A DNA stretch of 64,000 nt from Staphylococcus canis (GCF_016238445.1 NZ_JABANU010000015.1:1-64000); one strand, 5' to 3'. Positions 9,475 to 19,412 are shown, counted from the first letter of the stretch. The notes: generated by a model from the letters alone, not told the origin. Numbers and translations: made by a program.

Positions 9475-11340
9475 ATGGATATAAGAAATATACAAAATCC
9501 TTCATTCTTAAAAGAACTTTCTGTAAAAGAACTTCAATCATTAAGTGAAGATATAAGAAAGTTTTTAATTGAAACGTGTGCTATAACAGGGGGACATATT
9601 GGGGCAAACCTAGGTGTTGTTGAGCTTACTATAGCATTACATAAACACTATAATAGTCCTAAAGATAAGATTATTTGGGATGTAGGACATCAAAGTTACA
9701 TTCACAAAATCTTAACTGGCCGAAGTACACAATTCAATTCTTTAAGACAATATAAAGGATTATGTGGTTTTCCAAAACTAAAAGAATCAGAGCATGATGT
9801 ATGGGAAGCTGGACATAGCTCTACATCATTATCTGCAGCTATGGGGATGGCTAAAGCTCGTGATATCTTAAAAGAAGACTACGATGTTATTCCAGTTATT
9901 GGCGATGGTGCATTAACTGGTGGCATGGCTCTTGAAGCTTTAAATAATATAGGACATGATCGTACGAATATGACAATTATTCTTAACGATAATGAAATGA
10001 GTATTGCACCTAATGTTGGTGCAATGCATAACATGCTAGGTCGAATTAGAATGAATCAAGGTTATAACCGTATGAAAGTGGATGTTGAACACGTATTAAG
10101 CAAACTACCTGGAGGAAGTCGATTACGGGAATCAGCAGACAGAATTAAAGATAGCTTAAAGTATCTAGTTGTAGATGGGGCATTTTTTGAAGAATTAGGC
10201 ATTCGTTATATTGGGCCGGTCGATGGTCACAATTTTGATGAATTAGAAGATGCCTTGACGGCTGCAGATTCTATAAAAAAACCTGTACTCATCCATGTCG
10301 TAACTAAAAAAGGAAAAGGTTATCATCCTGCAGAAAATGATAAAATTGGTACTTGGCACGGTTTAGGACCTTATAAGTTAGAAACAGGCGAACAAATTAA
10401 AGGTAAGGCAAATGGACCATCGTGGAGTCAATTAATGAGTGATGAAGTGTTAGCATATGCTCGTAATGATAAACGTGTAGTTGCAATCACACCTGCTATG
10501 CCTGTGGGTTCAAAATTAACTAAGTTTCAATCTGAATTGCCTGAACAATTTTTCGACGTAGGCATAGCAGAGCAACATGCCGTAACAATGGCTGCCGGAT
10601 TAGCAATACAAGGAATGAAACCTTATGTTGCAATATATTCTACATTTTTACAACGCGCGTACGATCAAGTATTACATGATGTTGACCGCCAAAATCTTAA
10701 TGTCATTTTCGGTATTGATCGTTCAGGTTTAGTTGGTGCTGATGGTGAAACACATCAAGGTATATACGATGTTGGATTTCTAACACAATTTCCTAATATG
10801 ACAGTTGCAATGCCTAAAGACGAAAATGAAGCTAAAGATTTGGTTTATACAGCGATGCATTATGAGCAAGGTCCTTTTGCTATCCGTTATCCTAGAGGTA
10901 ATGGATTAGGGGTAGCAATAAAAGATAATCGTCAAAATATTCCTGTCGGAAGTTGGGAATACATTGAAAAAGGGACAGATATCATACTAATTAGTTATGG
11001 CCCAACAATTGAAACAGTTAAAGAAACAGCTACACTCTTAAAAGAACAGGGTATTAGTGCTTCTGTTATTAACGCTCGATATATTAAGCCGATGGATTTC
11101 GATATGCTCAATGATATTGGTCAATCTAACTTACCTGTTTTAACTGTTGAAGAAAGTATGTTAAATGGTGGATTAGGCAGTCAAATCTCTAACTTCTTAA
11201 CTGATCAAGGTTATCAAAACCGTATAAAACGATTAGGTATTGACAATATTTATATCGAACATGGTGATGTTAATCAAATTTTAGAAGATCTCGGATTGTC
11301 ATCTGCATCTATAGCAGAAACTGCTAAATCATTATTGTAA
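9475..11340 (+). CDS. dxs: 1-deoxy-D-xylulose-5-phosphate synthase
   Basis: DXS condenses pyruvate and glyceraldehyde 3-phosphate to 1-deoxyxylulose 5-phosphate using thiamine diphosphate. All 621 residues are intact. Visible are the catalytic-site GHQSYIHK segment, the cofactor motif [16 protein letters not shown] with the matching NDN metal ligands, the general-base glutamate in GIAEQHAV, and the C-terminal transketolase domain. It is close to B. subtilis DXS throughout and lies in the same ispA-dxs-ahrC-recN order. Staphylococci make isoprenoids through mevalonate, so the product here more likely feeds thiamine thiazole synthesis. B. subtilis has yqxC between dxs and ahrC; here it is absent. 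Confidence 0.95.
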   Translation: MDIRNIQNPSFLKELSVKELQSLSEDIRKFLIETCAITGGHIGANLGVVELTIALHKHYNSPKDKIIWDVGHQSYIHKILTGRSTQFNSLRQYKGLCGFPKLKESEHDVWEAGHSSTSLSAAMGMAKARDILKEDYDVIPVIGDGALTGGMALEALNNIGHDRTNMTIILNDNEMSIAPNVGAMHNMLGRIRMNQGYNRMKVDVEHVLSKLPGGSRLRESADRIKDSLKYLVVDGAFFEELGIRYIGPVDGHNFDELEDALTAADSIKKPVLIHVVTKKGKGYHPAENDKIGTWHGLGPYKLETGEQIKGKANGPSWSQLMSDEVLAYARNDKRVVAITPAMPVGSKLTKFQSELPEQFFDVGIAEQHAVTMAAGLAIQGMKPYVAIYSTFLQRAYDQVLHDVDRQNLNVIFGIDRSGLVGADGETHQGIYDVGFLTQFPNMTVAMPKDENEAKDLVYTAMHYEQGPFAIRYPRGNGLGVAIKDNRQNIPVGSWEYIEKGTDIILISYGPTIETVKETATLLKEQGISASVINARYIKPMDFDMLNDIGQSNLPVLTVEESMLNGGLGSQISNFLTDQGYQNRIKRLGIDNIYIEHGDVNQILEDLGLSSASIAETAKSLL

Positions 11341-11376
11341 TTACTTCTAAAAATTATTCTGTATTAGTAATTTTGG

Positions 11377-11411
11377 CCACCTAAATTCTTATAGGATTTT
11401 AGGTGGTTTTA
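11377..11411 (+). terminator. Terminator after dxs
   Basis: The arms CCACCTAAA and TTTTAGGTGG form a stem of about 9-10 pairs followed by TTTTATT. Confidence 0.8.
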
Positions 11412-11487
11412 TTATGCATTTTATATCAAGTATACAGCACTTCAATGTTAGTAAAATTATACACAAATACAAGTAAACTCAGTTGTG

Positions 11488-11508
11488 CTATTCATACGTA
11501 TTTATGAT
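11488..11508 (+). promoter_or_regulatory. Possible ARG box upstream of the arginine repressor gene
   Basis: TATTCATACGTATTTATGATA contains two inverted ATGAATA-like half sites of the kind bound by AhrC/ArgR. It lies about 40-60 bases before the argR start, where an autoregulatory operator would be expected. This is a weak, AT-rich match. Confidence 0.25.
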
Positions 11509-11547
11509 AAGATGATTGTATAAATATTCGTTATGAGGTGTGTTTTT

Positions 11548-12000
11548 ATGCCTAAGAAATCAGTTAGACATATAAAAATAAGAGAGATTATTTCTAATGA
11601 ACAAATTGAAACACAAGACGACCTTGTGCGACGATTAAATGATTTTGATATGAATGTAACACAAGCAACTGTATCTCGAGACATCAAAGAGCTTCAACTT
11701 ATTAAAGTTCCTGCACCTACTGGCCAATATGTATACAGTTTACCGAATGATAGACGTTATCATCCTCTAGAAAAACTCGGAAGATACTTAATGGATTCAT
11801 TTGTCAAAATTGATGATACAGATAATTTATTAGTGTTAAAAACGCTTCCTGGTAATGCTCAATCTATAGGCGCAATTTTAGATCAAATTGATTGGGAAGA
11901 GGTGTTAGGAACAATTTGCGGCGATGATACTTGTCTTATTATTTGTAAAGATAAAACAGCAGCAAACGATATAAAAAATAGAATATTCAATATGCTATAA
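11548..12000 (+). CDS. argR: Arginine repressor ArgR/AhrC
   Basis: This 150-residue regulator of arginine metabolism has an N-terminal winged helix (about 1-70, with [12 protein letters not shown] as the recognition region) and a C-terminal arginine-binding hexamerisation domain ending in [13 protein letters not shown]. The open frame extends 15 bases upstream, but GAGGTG at 11535-11540 lies inside that extension and fits the ATG at 11548, which also matches AhrC proteins. recN begins 16 bases after its stop, as in B. subtilis. Confidence 0.93.
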   Translation: MPKKSVRHIKIREIISNEQIETQDDLVRRLNDFDMNVTQATVSRDIKELQLIKVPAPTGQYVYSLPNDRRYHPLEKLGRYLMDSFVKIDDTDNLLVLKTLPGNAQSIGAILDQIDWEEVLGTICGDDTCLIICKDKTAANDIKNRIFNML

Positions 12001-12015
12001 GGATGCGATAACTAT

Positions 12016-13689
12016 ATGTTACAAAGTTTATCAATTAAACAATTCGCAATAATAGAAGAACTAGATATTCAGTTTTCCGATGGTCTTACAGTACTTAGTG
12101 GTGAAACAGGTGCCGGTAAGTCTATTATTATTGATTCAATCGGTCAACTTATTGGTATACGTGCATCTTCTGACTTTGTTCGTCATGGTGCTAAGAAAGC
12201 TATCATAGAAGGAATATTTGATATTGATAACGCTAAAGAAGCTATTGAAGTATTAAAGGCTTTAAATATAGATATAAACGAAGACTTTTTGATTGTTAAA
12301 CGAGAAATATTTAGTTCTGGTAAAAGTATCTGTCGTATTAATAATCAGACTGCTACACTTCATGATTTAAGACGAGTTATGCAAGAATTATTAGATATTC
12401 ATGGTCAACACGAAACTCAGTCTTTACTTAAACAAAAATATCACATTGAACTCTTAGATCGTTATGCCGATGGACAATATCAAGAACATTTAGATCAATA
12501 CCATAATATTTATGAAAAGCATCAAAAAAAGATAAATGAGTTGAATGAATTAGAATCAGCAGACCAAGCATTACTACAGCGTCTAGATTTATTAAAATTT
12601 CAATCTGATGAACTTAAAGAAGCACAATTGAAAGAGGATGAAGTAGAACAGCTTGAAGTGGATATAAAGAGAATTCAAAACTCAGAAAATCTGAGTAACG
12701 CATTAAACGCTGCATACGTTACCTTAACTGATGATCACGCGATTACTGATCGATTACACGAACTTAGTTCTCAATTACAAACCATTGATACAATAGTTCC
12801 GAAAAAGTTCAAGCAACTTCAAGAGGAGGTTGATCAATTTTATTACTTACTTGAAGATGCTAAACATCAATTCTATGAAGAAATTAATTTAACTGAATTT
12901 GATGAAAACTATCTTAATGAACTGGAATCCCGTATGAATCTTTTAACGAATTTAAAACGAAAGTACGGAAAAAATATTTCTGAATTAATTGATTATCAAT
13001 CAAAAATAGAAGAAGAAATTAACAAAATAGAAAACTACGAAGAAAGCACCTCAAACTTAAAGGAAGAAATCGAGGCGCTTGAAAAATTACTATTAGAAGA
13101 AGGCCATAAACTCTCTAAAGAAAGACGTAAAGTCGCTCAAAAATTAAGAGATCATATAGTAAATGAAATACAATATTTACAGATGAAAGATGCTAATTTG
13201 GAAATATCTTTTAAACCTTACGATACTCCACAAAAAGATGGTATTGAACGAGTAGAATTTTTAATTAGTCCTAATAAAGGTGAACCTCTTAAAAGTTTAA
13301 ATAAAATTGCAAGTGGCGGAGAACTTTCTAGGATTATGTTAGCTTTAAAAAGTATTTTTGTACGTTCAAGAGGACAAACAGCCATATTATTTGATGAAGT
13401 GGATTCAGGTGTTTCAGGTCAAGCTGCTCAAAAAATGGCTGAAAAGATGAAACAAATTGCAAATGTCATTCAAGTCATTTGTATATCTCATTTGCCTCAA
13501 GTTGCATCTATGAGTAATCATCATTTATATATTTCTAAGCAACAACTTAACGATAGAACTGTGACAAGTGTTAAAGAACTGTATGGTGATGAGAGAGTTG
13601 AAGAAGTAGCACGTATGATTTCAGGCGCTAAGGTAACTGAACTTACCAAGCAAAGTGCTAAAGAAATGATAGAACAGAATCAACGATAA
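12016..13689 (+). CDS. recN: DNA repair protein RecN
   Basis: RecN is an SMC-like ATPase that acts early at double-strand breaks. The Walker A loop GETGAGKS is at 29-36, the ABC signature ASGGELSRI at about 432-440 and Walker B ILFDEVDSG at about 457-465. The middle (about 155-380) is a long coiled coil. Length (557) is normal. Pairing with the arginine repressor gene is conserved in Bacilli. Confidence 0.96.
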   Translation: MLQSLSIKQFAIIEELDIQFSDGLTVLSGETGAGKSIIIDSIGQLIGIRASSDFVRHGAKKAIIEGIFDIDNAKEAIEVLKALNIDINEDFLIVKREIFSSGKSICRINNQTATLHDLRRVMQELLDIHGQHETQSLLKQKYHIELLDRYADGQYQEHLDQYHNIYEKHQKKINELNELESADQALLQRLDLLKFQSDELKEAQLKEDEVEQLEVDIKRIQNSENLSNALNAAYVTLTDDHAITDRLHELSSQLQTIDTIVPKKFKQLQEEVDQFYYLLEDAKHQFYEEINLTEFDENYLNELESRMNLLTNLKRKYGKNISELIDYQSKIEEEINKIENYEESTSNLKEEIEALEKLLLEEGHKLSKERRKVAQKLRDHIVNEIQYLQMKDANLEISFKPYDTPQKDGIERVEFLISPNKGEPLKSLNKIASGGELSRIMLALKSIFVRSRGQTAILFDEVDSGVSGQAAQKMAEKMKQIANVIQVICISHLPQVASMSNHHLYISKQQLNDRTVTSVKELYGDERVEEVARMISGAKVTELTKQSAKEMIEQNQR

Positions 13690-13744
13690 AAATCTTAAAA
13701 TTAATTATATTTTGTACAGAGTTTTCTTACCTAAGCTCTATATA

Positions 13745-13773
13745 TTGAATTGGTGTAAAACCTTTAGTAAAAT
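13745..13773 (+). promoter_or_regulatory. Promoter of brxB
   Basis: TTGAAT (13745-13750) and TAAAAT (13768-13773) are separated by 17 bases, a good SigA-type match about 30 bases before the brxB start. Confidence 0.6.
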
Positions 13774-13803
13774 AATGACAAATATGACACTGGAGGAATT
13801 ATG

Positions 13804-14241
13804 ATGGATTTAAATTTTGATTTATATATGAATGATGTTGTTAATCAAGCCCGTAAAGAAATTGAAGGTGCAGGATATGAACAATTAACAACTGAAAATG
13901 AAGTAGATGAAGTATTTAAACAAGACGGAACTACACTAGTAATGATTAATTCAGTGTGTGGTTGTGCAGGCGGTATTGCGAGACCAGCTGCAAGTCATGC
14001 TTTACATTATGATGTTTTACCAGATCGACTTGTAACTGTATTTGCTGGACAAGATAAAGAAGCAACTCAACGTGCACGTGATTATTTTGAAGGTTATGCG
14101 CCTTCTAGTCCATCATTTGCTTTAATGAAAGATGGTAAAATCACTCAAATGATAGAGCGTCATCAAATCGAAGGTCATGATACAATGGATGTCATTACTC
14201 AATTACAGAATTTATTTGATAAATATTGTGAACAGAAATAG
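13804..14241 (+). CDS. brxB: Bacilliredoxin BrxB (YqiW-type)
   Basis: Bacilliredoxins are thioredoxin-fold proteins that remove bacillithiol from S-bacillithiolated protein cysteines. The protein (145 residues) carries the Cys-Gly-Cys active site in NSVCGCAGG, near residue 53, and a typical cis-Pro region [13 protein letters not shown]. Position after recN matches B. subtilis yqiW. Two ATGs lie in frame; the second (13804) is 7 bases from GGAGG and is preferred to 13801. YpdA, the reductase that regenerates bacillithiol, and BshA, which starts its synthesis, are encoded at 37.1 and 54.9 kb. Confidence 0.9.
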   Translation: MDLNFDLYMNDVVNQARKEIEGAGYEQLTTENEVDEVFKQDGTTLVMINSVCGCAGGIARPAASHALHYDVLPDRLVTVFAGQDKEATQRARDYFEGYAPSSPSFALMKDGKITQMIERHQIEGHDTMDVITQLQNLFDKYCEQK

Positions 14242-14252
14242 AGGATACTGAG

Positions 14253-15230
14253 ATGTTTCGTTTAAATCCATATCGAATAGGATTTAGAACTATTAAAACA
14301 GCAGTAGGTATGGCACTAGGTGTAATTGTAGCAAAATTCTTTGGGCTAGATAATTATGCATCTAGTGCTATTTTAGTTGTATTATGTATTAAAGACACTA
14401 AAATGAACTCGTTGCATGCTATTATCTCTCGGTTTATTTCCTGCCTAATTGCCATTGGCTTTGGTTCGCTTGTATTTTCTTTACTAGGTCAACATGCTTG
14501 GGTATTAGGTGTTATTGTACTTTTCTTTATACCTTTAACAGTCATGATTAACATGCAAGAGGGTGTTGTTACTAGTATCGTTATACTATTACACCTATTT
14601 AACGCTCAAACAATCAATGTTCATTTGATGATAAATGAATTATTACTTCTAATTGTAGGGTTATCAATTGCATTTTTAATGAATACAATTATGCCAAGTT
14701 TCGATAAAGAACTCGAAAAATATAAGAATGAAATTGAGAAACAATTCACCAACATTTTTTATACATTTAGTGGGGCTTGCGCAGCACATAATAGTAATCC
14801 AGAGATTTCATTTCAACCGTTAATGAAGCTGATTCAACAAGCGAAATCAGTTGCTTTTAGAGACGTAAAAAATCATTATGTACGAAATGAAAATAGTTAC
14901 TATCATTATTTCGATATGCGTCAGGACCAACTCGAAATACTAAAGCGTATTAAATATCATATTGAACATATACAAGCCGATGATATCTTAAGTTCACAAG
15001 TTGCATATCTTTTTAAAGATATGGCCGAAAACGTTAATGAAAATAACTATACAGCATTAAGACTGCATAAACTCTATCAAATTAGACTTGAACTTGATAA
15101 ACAACCGCTTCCTAAAACACACGAAGCATTATATACACGCTCAAGCATGATTCAAATTTTATATGATACTGAGGAATATCTTTCTATTAAGTCGAAATTT
15201 GGTTCACTTAAAATGCATCACGAAATCTAA
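14253..15230 (+). CDS. Aromatic acid exporter family (ArAE_1/DUF939) membrane protein, YqjA-like
   Basis: The N-terminal half of this 325-residue protein has about six hydrophobic helices (residues 12-150), and the C-terminal half (about 155-325) is a soluble helical domain. This layout and the opening RIGFRTIKTAVG are typical of the ArAE_1/DUF939 family. B. subtilis YqjA lies in the same position. The substrate is unknown; export of aromatic or small organic acids is a family-level guess. It follows brxB by 11 bases and is probably cotranscribed. Confidence 0.8.
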   Translation: MFRLNPYRIGFRTIKTAVGMALGVIVAKFFGLDNYASSAILVVLCIKDTKMNSLHAIISRFISCLIAIGFGSLVFSLLGQHAWVLGVIVLFFIPLTVMINMQEGVVTSIVILLHLFNAQTINVHLMINELLLLIVGLSIAFLMNTIMPSFDKELEKYKNEIEKQFTNIFYTFSGACAAHNSNPEISFQPLMKLIQQAKSVAFRDVKNHYVRNENSYYHYFDMRQDQLEILKRIKYHIEHIQADDILSSQVAYLFKDMAENVNENNYTALRLHKLYQIRLELDKQPLPKTHEALYTRSSMIQILYDTEEYLSIKSKFGSLKMHHEI

Positions 15231-15266
15231 TGATACGCTAAGTGTGCTCATAATATCTCAATAAAA

Positions 15267-15307
15267 AATCACTTCTTAATATTAAAAAATAGTATTAAGA
15301 AGTGATT
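15267..15307 (-). terminator. Terminator of the Prli42-like gene, possibly shared with the yqjA-like gene
   Basis: The arms 15267-15283 and 15292-15307 pair over about 14 bases (AATCACTTCTTAAT core). On the minus strand the stem is followed by TTTTTTATT, a proper release signal for the leftward small gene. On the plus strand the tail is AT-rich but weak. Confidence 0.75.
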
Positions 15308-15348
15308 AATATTATATCTATTTTTAACAAATTTGTTGAATATGAGTG

Positions 15349-15450
15349 TTACGTATTCATTAACGGGGCTACACCAGTTAAAAGTAGTGAAATAATTATA
15401 GCTAATAACATTATAATGAGTAAAACCTTTCTTAAACCTTTATTTTGCAA
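15349..15450 (-). CDS. prli42: Prli42-like stressosome-associated miniprotein
   Basis: This 33-residue membrane miniprotein starts MQNKGLRK and continues with about 20 hydrophobic residues that include IIMLLAIIISLLLTGV. From memory, Listeria Prli42 (31 residues, MTNKKVVR... then ILMLIAIVLSSVLTGV) aligns without gaps: the same Asn-Lys start, basic cluster, hydrophobic length and Leu-Thr-Gly-Val end. In Listeria it anchors the stressosome (RsbR) to the membrane. GGAGG is 8 bases before the TTG at 15448-15450; an ATG six bases upstream (giving 35 residues) is only 2 bases from GGAGG. The gene has its own promoter and terminator and is transcribed against both neighbours. Confidence 0.78.
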   Translation of the reverse strand: MQNKGLRKVLLIIMLLAIIISLLLTGVAPLMNT

Positions 15451-15495
15451 TTTCATGTCCTCCATATTTCCAGTTTAAATGTTAAATTTAATTGA

Positions 15496-15525
15496 ATTAT
15501 AACATTAACTGTATGACCCACTCAA
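15496..15525 (-). promoter_or_regulatory. Promoter of the Prli42-like gene
   Basis: On the minus strand TTGAGT (15525-15520) and TATAAT (15501-15496) are 18 bases apart, and TG one base before the -10 makes it an extended box. The predicted start leaves a leader of about 35 bases before the ribosome binding site and TTG. Confidence 0.7.
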
Positions 15526-15561
15526 ACGTACCTTACTCATTTCCAATATAATCACATTATT

Positions 15562-15589
15562 TTGCATCAACTGATCATTTAGATAAAAT
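15562..15589 (+). promoter_or_regulatory. Promoter of the M20 peptidase gene
   Basis: TTGCAT (15562-15567) and TAAAAT (15584-15589) are separated by 16 bases, about 30 bases before the start codon. It diverges from the Prli42-like promoter. Confidence 0.55.
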
Positions 15590-15617
15590 AAAAATAACAT
15601 ATTGAAAGGGTGACTGC

Positions 15618-16730
15618 ATGATTAATGAAAAACGATTAATTCAAACATTCCTAGATCTTGTACAAATTGATTCCGAAACAGGGTATGAAGAAGAAATACA
15701 GCCCTTTCTAAAGGATAAATTTAAACGATTAGGTCTTAATGTCAGAGAAGACTCCGCAAGAAATGAATTAGGTTATGGTGCTAATAACTTAATTTGCACT
15801 TTACCAAGTACACAAGATAATCGAAATAAAATATATTTTACGAGTCATATGGATACTGTTATACCTGGTAAAAATGTAAAACCCATTATTAAAGAAGATG
15901 GTTTTATATACTCTGACGGTACAACTGTCTTAGGTGCAGATGATAAAGCAGGACTGGCTTCTTTGATTGAGGTTTTAGAAGTAATCAATGAAAACGATAT
16001 ACCTCATGGTCAAATCCAGTTTATCATCACTGTTGGGGAAGAATCTGGATTAAGAGGGGCAAAATTATTACGTAAAAGTGACATTGATGCTGATTACGGG
16101 TATGCAGTTGATTCATCAGTGCCCGTAGGTGATATTACAATCGGAGCACCGTATCAAATGAAAATTAACGCTCAAATAAATGGGAAAAAAGCACATGCGA
16201 GTACACCTGAAGAGGGGATAAGTGCAATTAAAATTGCATCTAGTGCAATTCATAATATGAAGTTAGGTCAAATTGATGATGAAACAACAGCTAATATTGG
16301 CCGTTTTGAAGGTGGAGGACCAACCAATGTCGTCACTGATCTTGTCAAAATCTGGGCAGAAGCTCGTTCTCACTCTAAGGAAAAGATAGATTTACAAACT
16401 GAACATATGAGAAATGTATTTATTAAAACAGCAGAGTCTTTTGGTTGTAGTGCTGAAGTAGAAACAACTCTTTCTTATCCAGGCTTTTTAATCAACTCCA
16501 ATGAACTTGTTGTTCAAAAAGCCGTGCAGGCTGCTCAAAAGATTGGGTTAACACCTCAGTTAGGTATTGCTGGGGGAGGATCTGATGGCAATATTATCAA
16601 TCAACTCGGTATCCCTACAGTTATTTTAGGTGTAGGATATGAAAATATTCACACAACTGAAGAAAGAATCTCACAAACATCATTAATTCGATTAGCAGAA
16701 TTTATACTTTCAATTATTGAGACTGCTTAA
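15618..16730 (+). CDS. M20 family peptidase T-like protein (YqjE-like)
   Basis: This 370-residue cytosolic dizinc aminopeptidase belongs to the PepT-like branch of family M20. The first metal histidine is in TSHMDT, the bridging aspartate in GADDKAGLAS, the general-base glutamates in GEESGLRG and the last histidine in ENIHTTEE. The dimerisation domain (about 180-290) contains the KAHASTPEEG loop. Tripeptide cleavage is likely, but the substrate is not proven by sequence. It corresponds to B. subtilis yqjE. GAAAGGGTG precedes the ATG. Confidence 0.87.
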   Translation: MINEKRLIQTFLDLVQIDSETGYEEEIQPFLKDKFKRLGLNVREDSARNELGYGANNLICTLPSTQDNRNKIYFTSHMDTVIPGKNVKPIIKEDGFIYSDGTTVLGADDKAGLASLIEVLEVINENDIPHGQIQFIITVGEESGLRGAKLLRKSDIDADYGYAVDSSVPVGDITIGAPYQMKINAQINGKKAHASTPEEGISAIKIASSAIHNMKLGQIDDETTANIGRFEGGGPTNVVTDLVKIWAEARSHSKEKIDLQTEHMRNVFIKTAESFGCSAEVETTLSYPGFLINSNELVVQKAVQAAQKIGLTPQLGIAGGGSDGNIINQLGIPTVILGVGYENIHTTEERISQTSLIRLAEFILSIIETA

Positions 16731-16800
16731 TTGATAAGTATGATAATTATATAAACTTACTTAAAGTAAAACGTATCTTTATAACTTTGAATGGCTAATG

Positions 16801-16809
16801 TGATACAAT
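16801..16809 (+). promoter_or_regulatory. Extended -10 element before gnd
   Basis: TGATACAAT is an extended -10 box about 35 bases before the gnd start; the -35 region is not clear. Confidence 0.4.
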
Positions 16810-16843
16810 ATAGCCGTAATTTATAATAAGAGAGGTAAGCAAA

Positions 16844-18247
16844 ATGACACAACAAATCGGTGTAGTAGGTTTAGCAGTTATGGGTAAAAACCTAGCATGG
16901 AATATTGAATCACGTGGATATAGTGTTTCTGTTTATAATCGTTCATCTGAAAAAACAGACATTATGATGAAAGAATCTGAAGGTAAGAATATCGTTCCAA
17001 CTTATTCTATAGAAGAGTTCGTGAATTCTTTAGAAAAACCTCGTAAAATTTTATTAATGGTAAAAGCTGGTGAAGCGACAGATAAAACAATTGATGCGTT
17101 ACTTCCGCTTTTAGATAATGATGATATTTTAATTGATGGAGGTAATACGAACTATCTTGATACAATCCGTCGTAATAAAGCTTTAGCTGAAAGTGGCATT
17201 AACTTTATTGGAACAGGAGTATCTGGCGGGGAAACTGGTGCATTAACTGGCCCTTCAATGATGCCTGGTGGCCAAAAAGAAGCTTATGAAAAAGTTGCAG
17301 ATATTTTTGAATCAATTGCTGCTAAAGCAAAAGATGGAAAACCATGTGTAACATACATTGGTCCTAATGGCGCAGGTCATTATGTTAAGATGGTTCATAA
17401 TGGTATTGAGTATGCAGATATGCAATTAATTGCTGAAAGCTATCATATGATGAAAAATCTCCTTAACATGTCACATGAAGAAATTTCTAAAACATTTAAA
17501 GAATGGAATGCCGGTGAGCTTGAAAGTTATCTTATCGAAATCACTGGAGATATTTTCACTAAATTAGATGAAGATGGTGAACCATTAGTTGAGAAAATTA
17601 TGGATAAGGCTGGCCAAAAAGGGACTGGAAAGTGGACATCTATTAACGCATTAGAACTTGGTACACCTCTAACTATTATTACAGAATCAGTATTTGCACG
17701 TTTTATTTCTTCACTTAAAGAACAACGTGTTCATGCTTCTAACAACTTAAATGGTCCTAAATCTGAATTTAATGGAGATAAAGCAGAATTTTTAGAGAAA
17801 ATTCGCCGTGCGTTATATATGAGTAAAATTTGCTCGTATGCTCAAGGCTTTGATCAAATGAAATCAGCAAGTGACGTAAATGATTGGAATTTACAATTAG
17901 GAGAGCTTGCTATGATTTGGCGTGCTGGTTGTATTATCCGTGCTCAATTCTTACAAAAAATTAAAGATGCTTACGATAAAGATTCAAATTTACAAAATCT
18001 TTTATTAGATGATTACTTTAAATCAATCGTAACAGAATATCAAACAGCATTACGTGATGTTGTTGCTGCAGGTGTTCAAAATGGTATTGCAATTCCTGGA
18101 TTTGCGTCTAGTATTAACTACTACGACAGTTATAGAACAGCTGACTTACCAGCGAACTTGATTCAAGCTCAACGTGATTACTTTGGTGCACATACGTATG
18201 AGCGTAAAGATATAGCGGGTACTTTCCATACTCAATGGACAGAATAA
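16844..18247 (+). CDS. gnd: 6-phosphogluconate dehydrogenase (NADP+, decarboxylating)
   Basis: Gnd oxidises 6-phosphogluconate to ribulose 5-phosphate and CO2 and makes NADPH in the oxidative pentose phosphate pathway. The NADP-binding [13 protein letters not shown] loop and NRSS are at the N-terminus. The substrate loops [27 protein letters not shown] and the C-terminal HTQWTE tail are intact over 467 residues. zwf, for the first enzyme of the pathway, lies 1.2 kb further on the opposite strand, with an AraC-type regulator between them. Confidence 0.97.
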   Translation: MTQQIGVVGLAVMGKNLAWNIESRGYSVSVYNRSSEKTDIMMKESEGKNIVPTYSIEEFVNSLEKPRKILLMVKAGEATDKTIDALLPLLDNDDILIDGGNTNYLDTIRRNKALAESGINFIGTGVSGGETGALTGPSMMPGGQKEAYEKVADIFESIAAKAKDGKPCVTYIGPNGAGHYVKMVHNGIEYADMQLIAESYHMMKNLLNMSHEEISKTFKEWNAGELESYLIEITGDIFTKLDEDGEPLVEKIMDKAGQKGTGKWTSINALELGTPLTIITESVFARFISSLKEQRVHASNNLNGPKSEFNGDKAEFLEKIRRALYMSKICSYAQGFDQMKSASDVNDWNLQLGELAMIWRAGCIIRAQFLQKIKDAYDKDSNLQNLLLDDYFKSIVTEYQTALRDVVAAGVQNGIAIPGFASSINYYDSYRTADLPANLIQAQRDYFGAHTYERKDIAGTFHTQWTE

Positions 18248-18300
18248 GATTATACTGAAGTTCATATTATTAAATATAAGTTTAATCATAGTAAACGAAG

Positions 18301-18345
18301 AAAGCTCAAGATATGATGATAAATCATATACTTGAGCTTCTTTAT
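18301..18345. terminator. Bidirectional terminator between gnd and the AraC-family gene
   Basis: AAGCTCAAGATATGAT pairs with ATCATATACTTGAGCTT (one bulge, 5-base loop). T-rich sequence follows to the right, and the flanks allow use from both convergent genes. Confidence 0.75.
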
Positions 18346-18381
18346 ATACAATTAGGATGATGATTCAACCCTAATTTTACT

Positions 18382-19239
18382 TTAGTAATTATCAATAGTT
18401 ACCGGAATACATAATTGTATTTTCGTAAAAGGATCTTCAAATGATATATCGAGAGGATACATTTCGATATATATACTATCTCTTTCGAATGGGAGACTTA
18501 ATTGGAGTGTTGTCTCGATGTAATGCCACGCTTCATTTGTTGCATAATCAATTTCACCTTGCAAATTAAACACAGCATACTGTTGTTGATCGAGATAACG
18601 ATTTTCTAGATGGGAAGGATATCGTTCGCTAGGCACACCTACAAAAATGTCTAATCCATTTTCTAATGGACTACTTACAACAAAAATAGCATGTGGTCCT
18701 ATATTATTATAACGTATCATATCCTCAAGTAATCCATTTTCTTTTAAATCTTCCAAAAAGTCAGGAATAGTAAAATGATTATCTAGGTCATTAGCAGGAA
18801 TAAATCGAGATACGCCTATAAGAGGCAAATCGCCAATATTCTCCAATCTATACGGATACGGTTCAGCACGTGTCGTTGTTAATTTTAAATATAATCTATC
18901 TTGGTATTTAAGCTTATCTTTTTTTACCTTAGCTTGTAATGGAGAAACTTGATGATATTCGCTAAAATCATGAGCAAATGAATTTGCGTTATCATAATGA
19001 TATTTTTTAGCTAAATCAATTAATCGACTATTGCCATGTATCAAATCAAAAGCAGCTAGTGTCATTCGTCTTCCATGCCAATATTCTCTAGGAGTTAATG
19101 CTAAGATCATAGTAAACGATTGTTCAAGATGATACGGAGCAATACCAATGTAATCACATAATTTTTGAAAATCAAAACGCTCTAACAAATGATCTTCAAT
19201 ATATACGATTGATTGTTGTACTTTTTTGATAACATCCAA
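18382..19239 (-). CDS. AraC-family transcriptional regulator with GyrI-like effector domain
   Basis: The N-terminal 105 residues form a double helix-turn-helix DNA-binding domain (core LCDYIGIAPYHLEQSF, then ANSFAHDFSEYHQVSP). Residues about 120-285 resemble the GyrI/Rob-type small-molecule-binding domain (PLIGVSRFIP, GLDIFVGV, YAVFNLQGE). This order, DNA-binding domain first, is that of the Rob/BmrR-like group. The ligand and targets are unknown; its place between gnd and zwf suggests, but does not show, a link to NADPH supply. The best ribosome binding site (GGGAG) is 12 bases from the ATG, so the start is somewhat uncertain; an in-frame GTG lies 15 bases upstream. Confidence 0.82.
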   Translation of the reverse strand: MDVIKKVQQSIVYIEDHLLERFDFQKLCDYIGIAPYHLEQSFTMILALTPREYWHGRRMTLAAFDLIHGNSRLIDLAKKYHYDNANSFAHDFSEYHQVSPLQAKVKKDKLKYQDRLYLKLTTTRAEPYPYRLENIGDLPLIGVSRFIPANDLDNHFTIPDFLEDLKENGLLEDMIRYNNIGPHAIFVVSSPLENGLDIFVGVPSERYPSHLENRYLDQQQYAVFNLQGEIDYATNEAWHYIETTLQLSLPFERDSIYIEMYPLDISFEDPFTKIQLCIPVTIDNY

Positions 19240-19317
19240 ACTTGTATCACTCCCAATATTCCTATAGTCTTACTCCATTTCAGTAAGTTCCTAATTATAT
19301 ATTATAAAACAAAAAGC

Positions 19318-19351
19318 GCTAAGTTACACTTAAATTCATAGGTAACTTAGC
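19318..19351 (-). terminator. Terminator after zwf
   Basis: GCTAAGTTAC and GTAACTTAGC pair over 10 bases around a 14-base loop. On the minus strand the stem is followed by TTTTTGTTTT. Confidence 0.8.
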
Positions 19352-19412
19352 AAAAAATAAACTTTTATGATAAATAATTAAAAAACCTTAGTTTCGTCCC
19401 ATTTCTATAATA

